Shown here in pieces: positions 1 to 6,748 of a DNA stretch of 9,786 nucleotides; position 1 is the first letter of the stretch, and the number at the start of each line of letters is the position of its first letter. The translations under genes and the position numbers were made by a program. Source of the DNA: an uncultured bacterium (GTDB taxonomy: Bacteria; Verrucomicrobiota; Kiritimatiellia; RFP12; UBA1067); assembly GCA_902773475.1 (NCBI GenBank), contig CACYEO010000082.1, positions 1 to 9,786 on the forward strand, read 5' to 3'. The notes under the pieces were generated by a model. That model had not been told where the DNA came from. It made no database searches and saw only the letters and a list, made by a program, of their open reading frames with translations.

Positions 1-11
1 GAAACAACCGG

Positions 12-68
12 AACAACTGGAAAAAACAACGAGCGCGCGCCAAAGGAAAGTTGTTTCAAACAGTTGTT
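12..68. repeat. Nested inverted repeat of AACAAC/GTTGTT units
   Basis: AACAACTG at 12-19 is matched exactly by CAGTTGTT at 61-68, and inside it AAACAAC at 24-30 is matched exactly by GTTGTTT at 50-56. The two helices (8 bp and 7 bp) are separated by a symmetric 4/4 internal loop and closed by a 19-nt loop. A further GAAACAAC sits at 1-8 and matches GTTGTTTC at 50-57 and 63-70. It lies about 70 nt upstream of the promoter at 140-168. It could be the 3' end hairpin of a gene left of the window, or a set of binding sites for a regulator. The arms are AT-rich beside GC-rich surroundings, which argues that they are not chance. The function is inferred, not shown. Confidence 0.5.
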
Positions 69-139
69 TCCCATAATCAAAAAGCCGGACGGTGAATTAC
101 GCAGATGCGCCCGAGTGCGCGTGTTTTCGCTGTCGCGGC

Positions 140-168
140 TTGACAAGAGCAGGGCGATATAGGATAAT
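140..168 (+). promoter_or_regulatory. Sigma-70-type promoter for the zinc-finger gene and pheT
   Basis: A perfect -35 box TTGACA lies at 140-145 and a -10 box GATAAT (5 of 6 to TATAAT) at 163-168, with the optimal 17-nt spacer. Transcription would begin near 175, leaving a leader of roughly 60 nt before the ATG at 237. It is the only near-consensus promoter I found in the window and it stands in front of the zinc-finger gene with pheT next in line. No leader peptide rich in Phe codons or attenuator hairpin was recognised in the leader. Confidence 0.75.
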
Positions 169-236
169 TCCAACCGCGCTACGGACATCCCGGACTGTTC
201 CGGGGGCGATCCGTCCGCGCAATTGCGAGGTGGACG

Positions 237-1979
237 ATGGCAGACAGCGAAACAGATTCCGCCGCACAGGGCGGCGAAGAGGCATCTCTCGACCTTTCGG
301 GGCTCGGGGCGTTGGATTTCACGCCCTCGTGGGTCAAGAAGACGCCGGAGGAGAATTTCGAAAAGTACCGCTCCGACAGATACTCCGGGGATGACGGCGA
401 ACGGCGCGAGCGTCCCGGGCGGGGCGGATTCCGGCGCGGCCCCGGGCGCGACGGTTCGCGTGATTCCGGCGCGCCGCGCGAGCGCGACATGGACAGGGAC
501 GCGGGGCGCGAGCGGCGGCCTTTCCGCCGCGACGAGGGACGGCCTTTCCGCCGCGACGAAGGGCGGCCTCAGCGCGACGGAGCGTTCCGCGAAGGCCGCG
601 GATTCGAGCCGCGCTTCCAACCGCTCGAAGCCGATGTGCGCGTTCTGCCCGACCAGAAGGCTCTGGGGCAGATCATCCGCAAGATACAGACTTCGCACCA
701 CGCCTATCCGATGCGCGAACTCGCCCGCCTGTTCGCAGGCAACCCGCAGTCCATCGTAGTGCGCGTAGGACGCAAGCCGCACCGCGACGGAGCGGAAGGC
801 GCGCGGCAGGAGCAGGTCAAGTTCTTCCAGTGCAAGAAGTGCGGCATGCCCGCGCTTTCCGCCGAGGAACTTTCCGCGCACGTTTTTTCAAAGCATCTTT
901 CCGACTATTTCACCGAAGAGACGGTGGATTGCGAACCGCCCAAGGGCAACTTCCCGTGCGTGGCGAAGTGCGGGCTTTCGGGCGTTCTGATCGGGCCGCC
1001 CAACCTGCACGACTACAACGAGCGCGTCCGTGAAATGATCCGCACCCGCTATCCTGGAATGCGCGAAGACGCCTACCGCGCGCGCATCGAGATGGTGCGC
1101 GACCCGGAGGCGGTCGAGGAATGGCGCAAGACAGCGGTCAAGAAGACGGTCTACCGGCTGAAAAACGCGAAGCCTGCGCAGGATGCCAAGCCGGCGCAGG
1201 AAGGCGAAGCCGCGCAAGATGCCGCGCCGGAAGCCGCGCCCGCGTACACGCGCGCCGAGGCGGAGCGGATATTCCGCGAGCAGATCGCGCCCGGGCTTGT
1301 TGCAAGCCCCAAGGCGATTCTCGCGCCTGCGGAAGCCGCGGCGGCGTCGCCTTCCCGCGCGCTCGCGTCGGCCTGCCGTTTCGCGCTTGAACGCGAATCG
1401 CGCAATCCGGTTTCGATATTCTACGCCCTGCGCGGCGCGTTCCACTACAGGAAACTGTTCTTCTTCCGCGCGAACGATCCGCGCGGCCAGGAGTTCGTGA
1501 CCGCCTCCGCGCCCGCGCCGCTCGATACCGCCCATGCGGTGCCGGAGCTTGCCGCGATCGTATCCTACGTGGCGGAGCACGACGGCTGCACCGCCAAAGA
1601 ACTTGTCGCCGCCCTTGCGGGGACGGACGTCAAGAAACAGTCCGAAGTGCTTTCGCGCATAGGCTGGCTTGCCGAACGCGGCCATATAGTGGCGTTCTAC
1701 GACGGCGTGCTTGCGCCGCCTGCGGAGCATCCGGCATATCGCCGCAGGAAGAAAGAAGAGAACGCCGCGCCGGCGGAAGCCGGGACCGGATCGCAGGAAA
1801 GCGCGCCAGCGGAAGCTGCCGCCGAAGCGGCGCCTGCGGAGAGCCCGGCCGCCGCGCCCGCGGAAGCGGCGCCTGCGGAGAGCCCCGCGGAACCGGCAGG
1901 CGCAGAATCCGCTTCCACCGTTTCCGGAGAGGCGGACGCGGCGCCCGCCGCAGAAAGCGTTTCCCCCGCACAGGAATAA
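237..1979 (+). CDS. Zinc-finger and probable winged-helix protein, unknown function
   Basis: This 580-residue protein was not matched to a named family. The start is supported by GAGGTGG at 227-233, a few bases before the ATG. Residues 50-125 are an Arg/Gly/Asp-rich, probably disordered stretch with an 8-residue tandem repeat (RPFRRDEG). Residues 199-220 fit a classical C2H2 zinc finger: Cys199-x2-Cys202-x12-His215-x4-His220. A second metal-site candidate is Cys232, Cys241, Cys245 and His258, close by. Residues 311-335 form an Ala/Gln linker. Residues 335-500 look folded, and 435-492 have the pattern of a winged helix. Residues 505-580 are Ala/Pro/Glu-rich. A basic RG-rich arm, zinc finger and winged helix together suggest nucleic-acid binding, perhaps RNA, but that is inference. 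There is no signal peptide, so it is expected in the cytoplasm. The gene ends 9 nt before pheT, and its last codons supply pheT's likely ribosome binding site. Confidence 0.85.
   Translation: MADSETDSAAQGGEEASLDLSGLGALDFTPSWVKKTPEENFEKYRSDRYSGDDGERRERPGRGGFRRGPGRDGSRDSGAPRERDMDRDAGRERRPFRRDEGRPFRRDEGRPQRDGAFREGRGFEPRFQPLEADVRVLPDQKALGQIIRKIQTSHHAYPMRELARLFAGNPQSIVVRVGRKPHRDGAEGARQEQVKFFQCKKCGMPALSAEELSAHVFSKHLSDYFTEETVDCEPPKGNFPCVAKCGLSGVLIGPPNLHDYNERVREMIRTRYPGMREDAYRARIEMVRDPEAVEEWRKTAVKKTVYRLKNAKPAQDAKPAQEGEAAQDAAPEAAPAYTRAEAERIFREQIAPGLVASPKAILAPAEAAAASPSRALASACRFALERESRNPVSIFYALRGAFHYRKLFFFRANDPRGQEFVTASAPAPLDTAHAVPELAAIVSYVAEHDGCTAKELVAALAGTDVKKQSEVLSRIGWLAERGHIVAFYDGVLAPPAEHPAYRRRKKEENAAPAEAGTGSQESAPAEAAAEAAPAESPAAAPAEAAPAESPAEPAGAESASTVSGEADAAPAAESVSPAQE
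516..563 (+). repeat. 24-bp tandem repeat inside the zinc-finger gene
   Basis: Two in-frame 24-bp units, 516-539 and 540-563, are identical at 22 of 24 positions, and the first 20 bases match exactly. Each encodes RPFRRDEG. A partial third unit begins at 564 with CGGCCT and then diverges. The unit length is a multiple of three, so gain or loss of a copy would keep the frame and change the length of the disordered arginine-rich arm. Confidence 0.85.
1824..1885 (+). repeat. Repeated 23-bp segment in the Ala/Pro/Glu tail
   Basis: An identical 23-bp segment occurs at 1824-1846 and 1863-1885, 39 bp (13 codons) apart. It encodes EAAPAESP in both places. It is part of the low-complexity C-terminal tail of the zinc-finger protein and probably arose by slippage or unequal recombination. 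Confidence 0.75.
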
Positions 1980-1988
1980 CCGAATATC

Positions 1989-4430
1989 ATGAAACTACCC
2001 GTAAGCTGGCTGAACGAATACGTAGAAGTATCCGACATTCCCGTAGAAGAACTTGCCGAGAAGCTCACCCGCAGCGGTCTCCAGGTGGAGGCGATCGAGA
2101 AATGCGGCGGCGCGCGCATAGACGATTTCATCGTGACAGCGGAGGTGAAGACCTGCACGCCGCATCCCGATTCCGACCATCTGCACGTATGCGAAGTCTT
2201 CGACGGCAAAGAGACGTTCCAGGTCGTATGCGGCGCGCCGAACTGCCGCGCAGGCCTGAAGACGGCGTTTGCGAAGATAGGCGCGACGATTCCGGACCCC
2301 GAAGGCGAGTTCAAAATCAAGAAAGGCAAACTCCGTGGGGTTGAATCCTTCGGAATGCTCTGTTCCGCGCGCGAACTGGGGCTTTCCGCCGACCATTCCG
2401 GCATCATCGAGTTTCCGCCGGAGACGCCCGCAGGCGTTTTCGTGCGCGACGCCGTGCCCGGCGCCGCGCCTGAGACCGTGTTCGACATCGAAGTGACGTG
2501 GAACCGCCCCGACGCGCTTTCCGTGTTCGGGCTGGCGCGCGAGTTCGCCGCGATACTCGGCCGTCCGCTGAAAGAGCCGGACTGCTCCATAACCGAATCT
2601 TCCGTCGATGTGAATTCGGAAGTGAAAGTCTCGGTCGAAGACGGCGTGCGCTGTCCGCGCTACACGGCCCGCGTGATAACGAGCGTGAAAGACGGCCCGT
2701 CGCCGGAACTGATGGCCAAGCGTCTTGAACTCTGCGGAGTGCGTTCGCTCGGACTGGTCGTGGACGTCACGAACTACGTGATGCTCGAACTCGGCCAGCC
2801 GCTCCACGCTTTCGACTACCGCACGCTGGCCGGACGCACCATCGTGGTGCGCGGGGCGAAGGAAGGCGAAAAGATAAAGACGCTCGACGGAATCGAGCGC
2901 GCGCTCGATCCTTCCATGCTTCTGATATGCGACGCCGAAAAAGCGTCGGCGATCGCCGGCGTCATGGGCGGCGAAGGCTCTGAAATCGCGCCCGGCACGG
3001 ATCACGTGCTGCTGGAGTCCGCGCTTTTCGATCCCGTATCCACGAAAAACACGTCCACGGCGCTGAAACTCGCCACCGAGGCGTCCTACCGCTACATACG
3101 CGGCGTAGACACGGATCTCGCCGACAAGGCGAGCCGCCGCGCCGCGCATCTTCTGCAGAAATACGGCGAAGCGGTGGTCGCGAAAGGCGTTGTAGACGCA
3201 GACTTCCGCGAGAAACCCCTCGAAAAGGAAGTGCCGCTGTCCTTTGCGCGCGCCGCGTCGCTGATCGGCATCGACATACCGCAGGACCGCATGGTCGCGA
3301 TCCTGGAGTCGCTGGGGCTGAAAACCGTTTCGCGCACCGCGGAAGGCGCGGTATTCGCCATTCCCACGTGGCGGCGCGATCTTTCGCTGGAGGCCGACCT
3401 CGTGGAAGAGATCGCGCGCATGAACGGCCTGGATGCCATTCCCGACACGATGCCGTCCGCGCCCTCGGTGTCCGCGCTTTCGGACGCGCCCTTCCGCGCG
3501 CGGGAGACCGTGCGCAAACGCTGCCTCGCGCTCGGCTTCACGGAGGCGATGCACTATTCGTTCCTGTCCGCCGGGGAACTCGATTCCTTCGACACGCGCA
3601 ACGCCGCTTCGCGCCTTGTGCTTCCGGATCCGGTTTCGGCCGAATACGCCGTGATGCGCGATTCGCTGCTTCCGCAGCTGCTCGGAACGCTCGGCCGCAA
3701 CCATGCCTATCTCGCGGGCGGATCCGCCGCGCTTTTCGAAACAGGCAGAGTCTTCCGCCGCGAAGCCGACGGGACGCCGAAAGAGGAAGAGCGCGTGGCG
3801 CTCGGTTTTGCAGGCCCGGCGGGACGCGGCGCGCTCGATTCCCGCCGCCCGGTGTCGCCCGAAGAGGCGATTTCGTGGATGAAAGGCGCGGTGGGGAATC
3901 TCGTGGCGGCGCTCCACGCGGGCAAACTCGAATTCAGACCCGCGGAGCATCCGGCGTTCACGCCCGGCGCCGCGCTCGAAATCGTGCTCAACAACAAGCC
4001 CGAGGGGATTCTAGGGGCGGTTTCGCGCGAAAAGCGCCATCCGTTCCGCATGAACACCCAGATGGTGCTTGCGGAACTCAGGCTCAAGCCGCTCCTGAAG
4101 CGGATCGACGCCGTGCCGCGCGTGAAACCCGCGCCCGTCTATCCGGCGGTCGCGCGCGACGTCGCCGTGTCCACTGCCCCCGGGACGCTCCAGGCCGACG
4201 TGGAAAAATGCATCAGGAAGGCTGCGCCGCCGGAACTGGAATTGGTGCGCCTGTTCGACGTGTTCGAGCGCAAAGGCGCGGCCAAGGGGAGCCGTTCGCT
4301 CGCGTACGCGCTCTCGTTCCGTTCGCCGTCGCGCACGCTTACCGACGCCGAGGTGAACGCGGCGTTCGCGAAGATCGTGGAAGAACTTAAGACGCTGCCG
4401 GGCGCGGAGGTGCGCGAACAGCAGTCTTGA
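1989..4430 (+). CDS. pheT: Phenylalanine--tRNA ligase beta subunit
   Basis: PheT pairs with PheS in the cytoplasmic alpha2beta2 enzyme that attaches phenylalanine to tRNA-Phe, and it carries the editing site that removes mischarged tyrosine. The 813 residues are close to the usual bacterial length. It opens with MKLPVSWLNEYVEV, typical of the family. An OB-fold tRNA-binding domain spans about 44-150 (PHPDSDHLHVCEV at 58-70). The B3/B4 editing domain lies about 220-390, with GQPLHAFD at 269-276, GVMGG at 324-328 and LLESALF at 341-347. B5 lies about 413-485, with the conserved DLVEEIAR at 470-477. The FDX-ACB anticodon-binding domain fills 718-808 and begins YPAVARDVAV. All domains look intact. 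AGGAA at 1972-1976, inside the end of the upstream gene, is the likely ribosome binding site, so translation may be coupled. No pheS is adjacent, unlike the common pheS-pheT operon. Confidence 0.98.
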   Translation: MKLPVSWLNEYVEVSDIPVEELAEKLTRSGLQVEAIEKCGGARIDDFIVTAEVKTCTPHPDSDHLHVCEVFDGKETFQVVCGAPNCRAGLKTAFAKIGATIPDPEGEFKIKKGKLRGVESFGMLCSARELGLSADHSGIIEFPPETPAGVFVRDAVPGAAPETVFDIEVTWNRPDALSVFGLAREFAAILGRPLKEPDCSITESSVDVNSEVKVSVEDGVRCPRYTARVITSVKDGPSPELMAKRLELCGVRSLGLVVDVTNYVMLELGQPLHAFDYRTLAGRTIVVRGAKEGEKIKTLDGIERALDPSMLLICDAEKASAIAGVMGGEGSEIAPGTDHVLLESALFDPVSTKNTSTALKLATEASYRYIRGVDTDLADKASRRAAHLLQKYGEAVVAKGVVDADFREKPLEKEVPLSFARAASLIGIDIPQDRMVAILESLGLKTVSRTAEGAVFAIPTWRRDLSLEADLVEEIARMNGLDAIPDTMPSAPSVSALSDAPFRARETVRKRCLALGFTEAMHYSFLSAGELDSFDTRNAASRLVLPDPVSAEYAVMRDSLLPQLLGTLGRNHAYLAGGSAALFETGRVFRREADGTPKEEERVALGFAGPAGRGALDSRRPVSPEEAISWMKGAVGNLVAALHAGKLEFRPAEHPAFTPGAALEIVLNNKPEGILGAVSREKRHPFRMNTQMVLAELRLKPLLKRIDAVPRVKPAPVYPAVARDVAVSTAPGTLQADVEKCIRKAAPPELELVRLFDVFERKGAAKGSRSLAYALSFRSPSRTLTDAEVNAAFAKIVEELKTLPGAEVREQQS

Positions 4431-4448
4431 AAAACGTGGGCCCTGGAC

Positions 4449-4473
4449 AACACGCGGATTTAGCGGTGTTTTC
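4449..4473 (+). terminator. Possible rho-independent terminator after pheT
   Basis: AACACGC at 4449-4455 can pair with GCGGTGTT at 4463-4470 (7 bp with one bulged base, 7-nt loop). It runs straight into a short T run ending TTTTC at 4469-4473. It starts 18 nt after the pheT stop. The stem is short and the T tract brief, so termination may be partial and some read-through into the next group is possible. Confidence 0.4.
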
Positions 4474-4573
4474 TCCGACCATCAATGCGAAATGGGTGCG
4501 TTCCAGCGGCGTACGCCTCGCCGGAAACCGCGATATGCGCCCGCCTGACACATGGAAGGTCATTGGGGAGCCG

Positions 4574-4582
4574 TGCTACGGT
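4574..4582 (+). promoter_or_regulatory. Weak extended -10 candidate ahead of the second gene group
   Basis: TGCTACGGT at 4574-4582 fits an extended -10 element in its TG and in the three most conserved hexamer positions (T, A and the last T). No convincing -35 box lies 16-18 nt upstream; CTGACA at 4545-4550 is too far away. Transcription from here would give a leader of about 20 nt before the ATG at 4611. The rest of the gap, 4474-4573, shows nothing recognisable. Confidence 0.22.
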
Positions 4583-4610
4583 TGTGCGGGGTTTCTTTGA
4601 TGGAAAAGCG

Positions 4611-5519
4611 ATGAAGACCGTAAAGACATTGATATCCGCACTGGCGCTATGCGCGGCCTCCGCCGCGCCCGGCGCGGCCGTGCAGCAGTTCGCGCCAGTC
4701 CCCCACGAGGCAATGGTAGCCCTGAAAGAGACGCGCGGCAAGCCTATTTCGTCCGGCGCGGGGGCGGTTTTCGCCAACGGCAGGTACATTGCGCCGCCGT
4801 ACACGGTCTCGCGCATCGGCACCGCGCTTTTCGTGAACAACGTGCAGGTCACGGAAGAGCTCATTCCGTGGCGGCATTTCAGACGCGCGGCCGGCATGGC
4901 GGCAGACGATTCCGCCGCGCCGAAGTCCAAATCCGCAAAGCCCGCGCCGCCACGGCGTCCTCCCCCGGCTTCGCGCGACGCGCTCGATTCGCTTGTCGAC
5001 GAACTCGAGAAAAACGAAAGCGCCGGAGCTGCGGCGCACGCGCCGCCCGGGCGCGCGGCCGCGTCGATAGACGATTTCTTCGCAAAACCGAAACCCGCGG
5101 CGCAGCCCCAGGCCGCGCCGGCCAGGCCGCGCGCGAAGTCGTTCGCGCACAACGAAACCACCAAGCGCTATCTTGAACTGATCAACAAGCGCCGCCAGGA
5201 GCTCGACATGATGCTGCGCCGCGGAGAGTTCATATTCTACGGAGCGCGCTACTATCCCGTCAAGGGGCTGCGTCCGGAATTTGCAAGGCTCCTTGCCGTG
5301 CTTCCCGAATGCCTGCGCGACACGTCCGACCCCGAATCGCTCCAGCGCGCCCTGCGCAGCCGCGGAGTGCAGTATCTCGGCATGGAAGTGTGCGAAGACC
5401 TTTGCGCGTCCAAATTCATCTACCCCCAGCTTCAGGCCAGACGGGAAGACATCCGGAAAGAGCGCGAGATGGAAGAATTCCGCCGCCGCACTCCGGGAAC
5501 CCCCGGCTCCGACTGGTGA
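4611..5519 (+). CDS. Secreted protein of unknown function
   Basis: I do not recognise a named family. The chosen start, ATG at 4611 (302 residues), puts a clear Sec signal peptide at the very N-terminus: two lysines, then a hydrophobic stretch LISALALCAASAAP, with likely cleavage after GAA at 21-23. Cys14 is not in a good lipobox, so a lipoprotein is unlikely. Residues 24-92 look folded, with a motif around FANGRYIAPPYTVSR (54-68) and a following FVNN that resembles a small beta-rich domain. Residues 100-180 are a Lys/Pro/Ala linker. Residues 180-300 are charged and mostly helical, with cysteines at 234, 261 and 265. The frame stays open upstream to ATG 4485, but that would bury the signal peptide behind 42 residues. 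The ribosome site is weak (GGAAAA at 4602-4607). The aminotransferase gene begins 26 nt after its stop. Confidence 0.8.
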   Translation: MKTVKTLISALALCAASAAPGAAVQQFAPVPHEAMVALKETRGKPISSGAGAVFANGRYIAPPYTVSRIGTALFVNNVQVTEELIPWRHFRRAAGMAADDSAAPKSKSAKPAPPRRPPPASRDALDSLVDELEKNESAGAAAHAPPGRAAASIDDFFAKPKPAAQPQAAPARPRAKSFAHNETTKRYLELINKRRQELDMMLRRGEFIFYGARYYPVKGLRPEFARLLAVLPECLRDTSDPESLQRALRSRGVQYLGMEVCEDLCASKFIYPQLQARREDIRKEREMEEFRRRTPGTPGSDW

Positions 5520-5545
5520 AACCGTCCGGCAGACAAGGAAACACA

Positions 5546-6748
5546 ATGCTTGCGACAACCCCCCAGACAGCCGCTTCGCTCGAATCGTCCTCCTGGATAA
5601 GGAAGATGTTCGAGAAAGGGCTTGAACTCAAGAAACAGTTCGGCGCGGATTCGGTGTGCGATTTTTCGCTCGGCAATCCCGACGTCCCGCCGCCGGCCGC
5701 GGCCGCAGACGCCCTGCGCGAGATAGCGGACGAGGCCGTGAAGCCGCTCGGCCTCGGCTACTGCCCGAACGCCGGCATCCCCGCGTTCCGCGAGGCTCTC
5801 GCCGGATGGCTTTCGAAACAGCAGCAGACATCCCTCGCCGCGAAGGACGTCATAGCCACCGTCGGCGCGGCCGGCGCGCTCGTTTCGTTCTTCCGCGCGA
5901 CTTTCGAGCCGGGCGACGAACTTGTCGTGCCCGCTCCGTATTTCGTGGAGTACGGCGCATACTGCGGACATTTCGGCGGCGTTCTGAAGTCCGTCCCGTC
6001 CAAACCTCCCGCGTTCGACCCTGACATCGAGGCGATCGCCGCCGCGATCACGCCGCGCACGCGCGCGATACTCGTGAACTCGCCGAACAACCCGACCGGC
6101 TGCATATATCCGCTTGCGGCGATGCGCGCGCTCGCGGATCTGGCGGACCGCGTGAACGAAGAGCGCGAAAAGACCGGCGGACGCCCGCTCTTCCTGCTTT
6201 CCGACGAACCCTACCGCGCTTTCGCGTACGACGGCGCGGAAGTGCCCGCCGTCCTGCCGCTGACTCCGTATTCGGTCGTGGCGGGATCCTTCTCCAAGAC
6301 GCTTTCCCTCGCGGGCGAGCGCATCGGCTATCTGGCGGTCAATCCCGCGATGCCCGGCGGAGACCTTCTCGCCGCGGGCGTGACGCTCGTGAACCGCACT
6401 CTGGGGTTCGTGAATTCCCCGGTGATCGGCCAGAAACTCGCAATGCGCCTGCTGGACGAAACCGTAGATCTTTCGATATACGACCGCCGCCGCAGGCTGA
6501 TGGCGGAGGTGCTCCGCTCCGCGGGGCTCGAGTTCGAAATGCCGCGCGGCGCGTTCTATTTCTTCCCGGCCGCGCCGGGCGGAGACGACGCCGGATTCGT
6601 CGATGCGCTTTTGAAGGAGCGCGTCCTGGCGGTTCCCGGCAGGGGGTTCGGCTTCGCCGGGCACATCCGCCTTTCCTGCTCGGTGGACGAGCGCATAATA
6701 GAGCGCTCCGCCCCCGGATTCAAACGCGCAGCGGAATCGATGCGGTGA
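5546..6748 (+). CDS. PLP-dependent class I/II aminotransferase
   Basis: This 400-residue cytoplasmic enzyme belongs to fold-type I aminotransferases (the AspB/AAT-like group), which move an amino group between an amino acid and a 2-oxo acid using pyridoxal phosphate. Visible motifs are FSLGNPD (40-46), the NSPNNPTG cofactor loop (178-185), SDEPYR (219-224) with the Asp that contacts the pyridine nitrogen, the Schiff-base lysine Lys251 in GSFSKTLSLAGERIGY, and Arg375 in HIRLSCS, the usual carboxylate-binding arginine. The length is normal and nothing is missing. The start is fixed by AAGGAA at 5535-5540, 5 nt before the ATG. The substrate cannot be told from sequence alone; aspartate, alanine or aromatic amino acids are all possible, so no symbol is given. 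It sits between two secreted-protein genes and its stop overlaps the next start (GTGA at 6745-6748). Confidence 0.93.
   Translation: MLATTPQTAASLESSSWIRKMFEKGLELKKQFGADSVCDFSLGNPDVPPPAAAADALREIADEAVKPLGLGYCPNAGIPAFREALAGWLSKQQQTSLAAKDVIATVGAAGALVSFFRATFEPGDELVVPAPYFVEYGAYCGHFGGVLKSVPSKPPAFDPDIEAIAAAITPRTRAILVNSPNNPTGCIYPLAAMRALADLADRVNEEREKTGGRPLFLLSDEPYRAFAYDGAEVPAVLPLTPYSVVAGSFSKTLSLAGERIGYLAVNPAMPGGDLLAAGVTLVNRTLGFVNSPVIGQKLAMRLLDETVDLSIYDRRRRLMAEVLRSAGLEFEMPRGAFYFFPAAPGGDDAGFVDALLKERVLAVPGRGFGFAGHIRLSCSVDERIIERSAPGFKRAAESMR

Noticed and set aside
98..130. A small GCGC hairpin followed by TGTTTT upstream of the first promoter
   Set aside because: Only four base pairs form around a six-base loop and the T run is not adjacent, so it is not a credible terminator.
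175..236. A Phe-rich leader peptide or T-box controlling pheT
   Set aside because: The leader is only about 60 nt, contains no short frame with runs of Phe codons, and has none of the T-box consensus or antiterminator structure.
1995..3950. A 651-codon open frame on the minus strand opposite pheT
   Set aside because: It is rich in Arg, His and Ala, has no domain pattern, and lies fully opposite a certain gene. High-GC coding DNA commonly leaves such frames open.
4545..4573. CTGACA as a -35 box for the second gene group
   Set aside because: No -10-like hexamer lies 16-18 nt downstream; the spacing to TACGGT at 4577 is 26 nt.
4485..4610. An upstream in-frame start that would lengthen the secreted protein by 42 residues
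   Set aside because: The extension would place the signal peptide internally. The ATG at 4611 puts the lysines and hydrophobic core exactly at the N-terminus.
5309..5545. An upstream extension of the aminotransferase frame overlapping the preceding gene
   Set aside because: The extra 79 residues are Arg/Pro-rich and unlike the family, while the ATG at 5546 has a good AAGGAA site and gives a normal-length enzyme.
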